This document shows positions 59,681 through 64,000 of a stretch of DNA of 64,000 bases, piece after piece. Source of the stretch: an uncultured Lachnospiraceae bacterium. Lineage in GTDB: Bacteria > Bacillota > Clostridia > Lachnospirales > Lachnospiraceae. Made by a program: the position numbers and the translations under genes. The notes beneath the pieces are model-generated. The model had not been told where the DNA came from, searched no databases, and worked only from the letters and a program-made list of their open reading frames with translations. The first letter of the stretch is position 1. Every line of letters starts with the position of its first letter. Location of the stretch: positions 62,001 to 126,000 of the forward strand of contig CADAOY010000003.1 of NCBI GenBank assembly GCA_902789665.1. The letters are read 5' to 3'.

Positions 59681-62656
59681 ACTATTCGAGATAACTCTTA
59701 TGAATGTGGTTGCCACATCATATAATGCCCTGGTGCTGACCTCGTCGGATGCAGGGGTGTGTCCCTTGTAGAAGAAGGACATATCCAGGTTTTCGCTGTA
59801 TGCGTAGGTGATGTTGACATTTCCATATTCGTCGCTTAAGTATGCGCCTGCCATGTCGATTTCCTTTAATTTGCCAAGTCCTTTTTCGCTGTTTGATGCC
59901 ACAAGGGCGTTGAGCTCGCCGTTTTGGATTCTGAACTGCGCCATTACCCTGCCGTAATCTTCAGTTTCGAAGGCTGCGATGACATTTCTCTCACCCTGAT
60001 TTCTGTGCTGAATCTTAACTCTGATGCCTGTAAGTTTGTCGCCTATCATTACAGGTACCTGATAATTCTCTTCGCTTGAGAGTCTGCCCATTATGCTAAG
60101 CTGCTTGTATGCCACGCTAAGTTGCTTTATATCAAGGGTTGTAATGCTTTCAGCCATCGGCATGTCCTTAAGCACGTCCCCTGCCTTATCGATAACTTCT
60201 TTCATGGTATCCATCATGGATGCCTTGTCTGTCATGGATTCAGGAAGTTTTGCCAAAGCCTCATCAAGAGCCGTAAGTCCATCACTCTCGCCTGCCTCCT
60301 TGTTTGAAGCGTTGCCTAAAGCCTCTTCGCCCTTTCTGATTCTCTTATCCATGGATTTAAGTGCTTCCCAAGGATTTGAGTTAAGCGCACCTTCCATTAA
60401 AGCCTTCATACCTTCGATATTATCAGGAGAAACCTTCTCATTAAGCGCGACTAGTTCAGTAACTGCTTCCTGCGAATCCTTAAGGATTTCCTTAATGTCT
60501 TCTCTTACATTTGCGGCATCTTTCTTAAGGTCTGCTTCATTGCCGTTAAGCACGTTGTTAAAGCCCTTAAGAATCTGCTCTGAAATGCTTAAATTATATC
60601 CGGCTTCCCTGGCAAGTGTTCCAAGATCATCACTAATCTTCGCATCGATTCCTGTATTCTTTGATGATCTGACAGCAGATAAAATATTCTTAAAATTCAT
60701 TTCAGAGCCGGTATTAACCACAGCTCCAACTGCTGCCATATCGCCCTTCTCAATCTGATGAAGGAGTCTGTAAATACCTATATAACTCTCTCTTTCATTC
60801 TCAGTAATCTCGCCGTGATTCTGAAGATGAACAAGAAATCTGCTGTAATCTGATGCAGCCTTTAAAGGCTCACTTTCATAGCTGTCCAGCGCCTTCTCAA
60901 TATCTTCCAAAGACGCATCAAGCGGATTAATATTATCTCTTATTAACTTAAGCACCGCCCCCGGTGTCATCTTATCAATAACTCTTTGAAGGTCCTCATC
61001 TGCCTTAGCCACCTTCTCAATATTCTCGCGGCTTATCTCCATACGGTTGTAGCCAAGGATTCGTACAGCCCTTCTGTACTCGTCGCTTTGCTCCATATTA
61101 TTCTCAGAAAGAAGTTCGTCCACATTGCCAAAAGCCTTCTTAATTGAGTCTCCAAGGTCAGCTCTTACTTCAGTTCCAACTGCCTCGTAGGTCTGGCCCA
61201 TTTTATCGAACTGAGCCTTCATAGCAAGGCCTGCCTTATAAACATACCCTACCGTCAAATACCCGCCTTCACTCAACGCTTCCCCGATTGAAGCTGCCGG
61301 AAAGAATGGTATCTCAAGTACTGCCTGCTTACTCTGAACATATAATTCACTCTTGGCTTTAACTGTATCTATGTCATCTTCACTGCCAAATAATGTTCTT
61401 GCTGTATCATCTTCCAATGCCTTTTGAACATTAACAAGTTCATTAATTGCAATGCTCTTAACATCAATTCCAAGTTTCAGCATACGATAATTGCTGGTAA
61501 TACTCATGGATATTCTGATCTGCTCCATGGTAGCCTGAGCCTTTACTATCTCATCACCATATTCGCTTCCTGCTATGCCTGTTCCATCAATCCTGGCAGC
61601 TGCAAGCACGGAATTAATGGTAACATTTCTGTCTATTACTACTGCCTTTGCTACTGCATCATCAGTAATATTATTTACATCTTCCTGGATTTCCTTAGCC
61701 TTACTTATAAGATTTCCATCCACCTTAATTGGTGCATTAATCGGAGACATTCCGTTAAGAATTGCCTTGGCGGAAATCTCTACACTTTCTGCCACCGTTA
61801 CAGGTGTCTCAATGCTTTTAAGTTCATGTAACTTGGCAAGATTATCGCTGTTATAAAGAATGCCTGATTCAACCAGCCACTTACTCTCCATAACTGTTCT
61901 TTCATTTATTTCAAGACCTGCCTCGATGATGGTATTCTTAAATCTTTCATCCAGGCCTTCCCAGTTATAATCTCCGGACTCTTTGGCAAGATAGCCATTA
62001 TCATTATAATAACCGCCTGCACTCATAGGATGCTCAGTACCTGAGAATCTTACTCTGTAAAGGTTTTCTATACTTGGCTCTATGCCGTTTCTAAGTACAT
62101 AATCACACATGCCATCTGTAATCTCTTCAATTTCAGAGGCATAATTAACTGCATCCAAAGTTGCAATGGCATTCTCTCTGGTTAATGGAATGTCATTCTC
62201 CCTGAATGTTCTTTCTATTTCACTTGCAATAGCAGCATTGCCTGTTATCTCTCTAAGAGTATTTGAATCAATGTCATCATTGTAACCTTCAATAATGATG
62301 CCGGCCTCGGCCATTTTGACCTTGATCTCATCAAGAATGGTTACACTTTCCTTAATGTCTGCGCTGTAAACATCCTCGCCGTCCCTAAGCATCTTGCCAT
62401 AATCTTCATCTGACACGCTGTGAGCCATAACAGTCATATAATTGCTGTTTAATTTAACGTCCATTGCTCCGGCAAGGCTCATTACGTCCTCAAAGCCCAT
62501 TTTCTGATTATCATATCTGCTCATCGGGCTGTTAACGCTGTCTATTGTAGCCAGACATTCTGACGTTTTGACAATATTGTAATTAGTTCTGGTTTCCGGG
62601 ACTGATACTCCCATATTTGAATGTATATCATTAGAATTATTAATCAAATTAATCAT
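59678..62656 (-). CDS. Large DUF6240-like protein next to flagellin
   Basis: This 992-aa soluble, largely helical protein is rich in Glu, Asn and Ile, with no signal peptide or TM helix. It resembles Lachnospiraceae proteins labelled DUF6240. The final about 140 residues (YQVPVMIGDKLTGIRVKIQHR... FETEDYGRVMAQFRIQNGELNALVAS) resemble in pattern the C-terminal domain of hook-length protein FliK, so an exported ruler or motility-related role is conceivable (inference). A weak sigma-28-like GCCGAAAT lies upstream (about 62688-62695). It is placed directly before the flagellin gene. Confidence 0.6.
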   Translation of the reverse strand: MINLINNSNDIHSNMGVSVPETRTNYNIVKTSECLATIDSVNSPMSRYDNQKMGFEDVMSLAGAMDVKLNSNYMTVMAHSVSDEDYGKMLRDGEDVYSADIKESVTILDEIKVKMAEAGIIIEGYNDDIDSNTLREITGNAAIASEIERTFRENDIPLTRENAIATLDAVNYASEIEEITDGMCDYVLRNGIEPSIENLYRVRFSGTEHPMSAGGYYNDNGYLAKESGDYNWEGLDERFKNTIIEAGLEINERTVMESKWLVESGILYNSDNLAKLHELKSIETPVTVAESVEISAKAILNGMSPINAPIKVDGNLISKAKEIQEDVNNITDDAVAKAVVIDRNVTINSVLAAARIDGTGIAGSEYGDEIVKAQATMEQIRISMSITSNYRMLKLGIDVKSIAINELVNVQKALEDDTARTLFGSEDDIDTVKAKSELYVQSKQAVLEIPFFPAASIGEALSEGGYLTVGYVYKAGLAMKAQFDKMGQTYEAVGTEVRADLGDSIKKAFGNVDELLSENNMEQSDEYRRAVRILGYNRMEISRENIEKVAKADEDLQRVIDKMTPGAVLKLIRDNINPLDASLEDIEKALDSYESEPLKAASDYSRFLVHLQNHGEITENERESYIGIYRLLHQIEKGDMAAVGAVVNTGSEMNFKNILSAVRSSKNTGIDAKISDDLGTLAREAGYNLSISEQILKGFNNVLNGNEADLKKDAANVREDIKEILKDSQEAVTELVALNEKVSPDNIEGMKALMEGALNSNPWEALKSMDKRIRKGEEALGNASNKEAGESDGLTALDEALAKLPESMTDKASMMDTMKEVIDKAGDVLKDMPMAESITTLDIKQLSVAYKQLSIMGRLSSEENYQVPVMIGDKLTGIRVKIQHRNQGERNVIAAFETEDYGRVMAQFRIQNGELNALVASNSEKGLGKLKEIDMAGAYLSDEYGNVNITYAYSENLDMSFFYKGHTPASDEVSTRALYDVATTFIRVISNS

Positions 62657-62714
62657 TGTAAACCCTCGCTATAAAACTTTCATCTTATATTTCGGCTATT
62701 TTGCCCAAAAAAAT

Positions 62715-62736
62715 AAGAGGTGATTATCACCTCTTA
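62715..62736 (-). terminator. Terminator overlapping the PilZ stop codon
   Basis: AAGAGGTGAT pairs with ATCACCTCTT across a one-base centre, followed on the minus strand by ATTTTTTT. The stop codon is inside the stem. Confidence 0.85.
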
Positions 62737-63345
62737 CTTTGCTTTTCCTTCTAATTTCTTCTTTTCAAGTAACTGCATTATATCAAATGGCATAGCCGCC
62801 ACCTTACATCCTATTGCCGCCTTGCCTTTTACTTCGAAGTACCTTACTATCTCGGCTTCGATAACATATGAATGGAAGCCCTGTCCGTCCCTGAATCTGA
62901 TGGTTACAATGTCTCCCACCTTGCCGATATTCGGGACTCCCGTAATAACAGCAACTCCTCTCATGGACATGTCATATATTATCACATTCCCCGTAAAATC
63001 CCGGTGCGCCATGGTTCCCATACACAGGATGTCATATCTCTCAGCCTTACGTCTGCATAAACCTTCCCCTTCTTCATCGCTCTTTATCATATAGACAAGA
63101 CCGTACTGAGTGTCCATCGGGGATATGCTTAGGCGATTGAAAACATAGCTTCTGTCATCCTTTTTATTATGAATGGTAAGCCTCAGCTGTCCCTGTACAT
63201 CCATGGAACCTTCCGAAGGTTTCTTAACAAGAAGGCCTCCTCCCATTGGAAAAAGCGCCTCCGTCTTAATATAGGTCGGCTCAGGTCCACTTCCCTGTAC
63301 TTCAATTACTATTGCAGATCCACTACTCATCTGCGATATCTTCAT
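62734..63345 (-). CDS. PilZ-domain c-di-GMP receptor (YcgR-like)
   Basis: The protein has 203 aa from the ATG at 63345, preceded by AAAGGGAG; the ORF start at 63381 lacks a site. The N-terminal half is a YcgR-type domain. The C-terminal half is PilZ, with the c-di-GMP loop RRKAER and DMSMRGVAV (D-x-S-x2-G). It probably slows the flagellar motor or changes surface behaviour when c-di-GMP is high, working against the EAL protein at 27664. Confidence 0.85.
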   Translation of the reverse strand: MKISQMSSGSAIVIEVQGSGPEPTYIKTEALFPMGGGLLVKKPSEGSMDVQGQLRLTIHNKKDDRSYVFNRLSISPMDTQYGLVYMIKSDEEGEGLCRRKAERYDILCMGTMAHRDFTGNVIIYDMSMRGVAVITGVPNIGKVGDIVTIRFRDGQGFHSYVIEAEIVRYFEVKGKAAIGCKVAAMPFDIMQLLEKKKLEGKAK

Positions 63346-63418
63346 TACTAATCTCCCTTTTAAGGCAGCCACGCTACCCAAAAATCACGATTTTTACACA
63401 ATATTCATTTTACTCTCA

Positions 63419-63742
63419 TTATCCCTTAAGGTCTCTGGACTGTCTGTCCATATCCTCTACAACAATATCATATATTTCTCCAAGACTTCTGCAGTACTCA
63501 AGTACCAGCCACGGTTCGTTGGTGTGATAGTGAAGTTTAAGGATGGCTTTCTCACCAAACTCATCTTCACCGCTGTCTCCCGCAACCACCATGCTGTCGC
63601 CCTTAAAGGTTGCAAGAATATGATCTCTGACCTCATCAACCAGGTCATCTGCTACATCGTCTGCATCTTCTCCATCTTCAATATACTTATCCAATAATAA
63701 CTGAGTATCATAACGAAATTCAATTGACTGTTCTGGCATCAT
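63419..63742 (-). CDS. Acidic hypothetical protein, 107 aa
   Basis: Two consecutive ATGs with TAGGAGGA upstream. Rich in Asp and Glu, with a helical first half and a possible small beta sheet (KAILKLHYHTNEPWLVLEYCRSL). No recognised domain. It is placed 73 nt upstream of the PilZ gene, same strand, so possibly co-transcribed. Confidence 0.6.
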   Translation of the reverse strand: MMPEQSIEFRYDTQLLLDKYIEDGEDADDVADDLVDEVRDHILATFKGDSMVVAGDSGEDEFGEKAILKLHYHTNEPWLVLEYCRSLGEIYDIVVEDMDRQSRDLKG

Positions 63743-63787
63743 AAATAATATCCTCCTAAATTTCTGATTAGCCTTCGCTAATCACAA

Positions 63788-64000
63788 TTATATCACACCT
63801 GTAAGTCTGAGTGGAATAGCAATTATAAATAAAACCGGAATAAGTAAAGGCACACCCTTCATATAAATCTTAATATCCGCGCCACTCATTGTCATATGGA
63901 AAAACATGGATACACCCAGATATCCAAGAAGCACCTTGGCTACAATCAAGTACCATGCACCTCCCGGAATGGTTACCATCCAGTAGAATGCACCATAAAC
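63788..64000 (-). CDS. Membrane protein, N-terminus outside window
   Basis: The open frame continues through the right edge (71 codons visible). Two or three hydrophobic segments are seen (TIPGGAWYLIVAKVLLGYLGVSMFF and VPLLIPVLFIIAIPLRLTGVI). The internal ATG at 63979 is unlikely to be the start. Family not recognised. Confidence 0.6.
   Translation of the reverse strand, partial: VYGAFYWMVTIPGGAWYLIVAKVLLGYLGVSMFFHMTMSGADIKIYMKGVPLLIPVLFIIAIPLRLTGVI

Noticed and set aside
62680-62710. Sigma-28 promoter for the DUF6240-like gene
   Set aside because: GCCGAAAT is near the -10 consensus but no TAAA occurs 15 nt upstream; kept only as a weak note.
1-64000. tRNA, rRNA, CRISPR arrays, prophage
   Set aside because: No tRNA/rRNA sequence, no regularly spaced repeats with unique spacers, and no phage structural or integrase genes were seen.

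Overview
The window looks like the chromosome of a motile, flagellated, fermentative anaerobe of the Clostridia, most probably a Lachnospiraceae member. This is inferred from gene content: AdhE, an AGCS symporter, an uvrC-hprK-murB-rapZ-whiA block, and family-restricted proteins resembling DUF6465, DUF5702, DUF6382 and DUF6240. DNA is AT-rich except for one very GC-rich island. No rRNA, tRNA or CRISPR array was recognised. Both ends cut through genes.

Layout. 1-3.3 kb: leftward overlapping operon of a PlsC-type acyltransferase, an acyl-CoA ligase and a cobalamin-type radical SAM protein (cut by the window edge), which looks like a lipid-modification unit. 3.3-6.5 kb: a PflA-like radical SAM protein, an XRE regulator, and an SOS-type Y-family polymerase with a YolD-like protein behind a LexA box. 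6.5-12.5 kb: a lysine/alanine-rich histone-like protein, an aminotransferase, a cellobiose 2-epimerase/beta-glucosidase pair, an acetyltransferase and a cyclophilin. 12.7-16.5 kb: accessory segment with a RAYT (Y1/HUH transposase) surrounded by its own REP-like repeats, an AmrS-like radical SAM protein, an XRE-AbrB fusion regulator, a membrane acyltransferase and the GC-rich island. 16.5-26.9 kb: fructose-bisphosphate aldolase and the ftsH-uvrC-hprK-glk-murB-rapZ-whiA-HPr run, where the HPr has Glu instead of the phosphorylatable His15.

27-38 kb: a HAD phosphatase, a 1101-residue sugar-sensor/EAL/beta-helix fusion, a DUF58-type pair, an alanine symporter, and adhE with an APH-like kinase. 38.3-44 kb: an amino-acid uptake locus with two ABC transporters (a polar-amino-acid type and a MetNI type) and a lipoprotein in which the two matching binding proteins are fused. 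It is preceded by a 22-codon leader ORF with a Cys-Cys-Cys run and a Met-Cys-Met end, a strong candidate for Cys/Met-responsive control. 44-48 kb: a flavodoxin-SCP2 fusion, a HIT protein, a MATE exporter and MurG.

48.7-57.7 kb: a complete Tad/Flp pilus locus (prepilin peptidase, TadZ, CpaF, TadB, TadC, a 55-aa Flp pilin, pseudopilins, a second prepilin peptidase, an FHA protein), interrupted by a MITE-like inverted-repeat element. 58-64 kb: FliS, flagellin under a sigma-28 promoter, a giant DUF6240-like protein, a PilZ/YcgR-type c-di-GMP receptor and small unknowns. The EAL fusion, PilZ protein, Tad pilus and flagellum together suggest c-di-GMP-linked control of surface behaviour.
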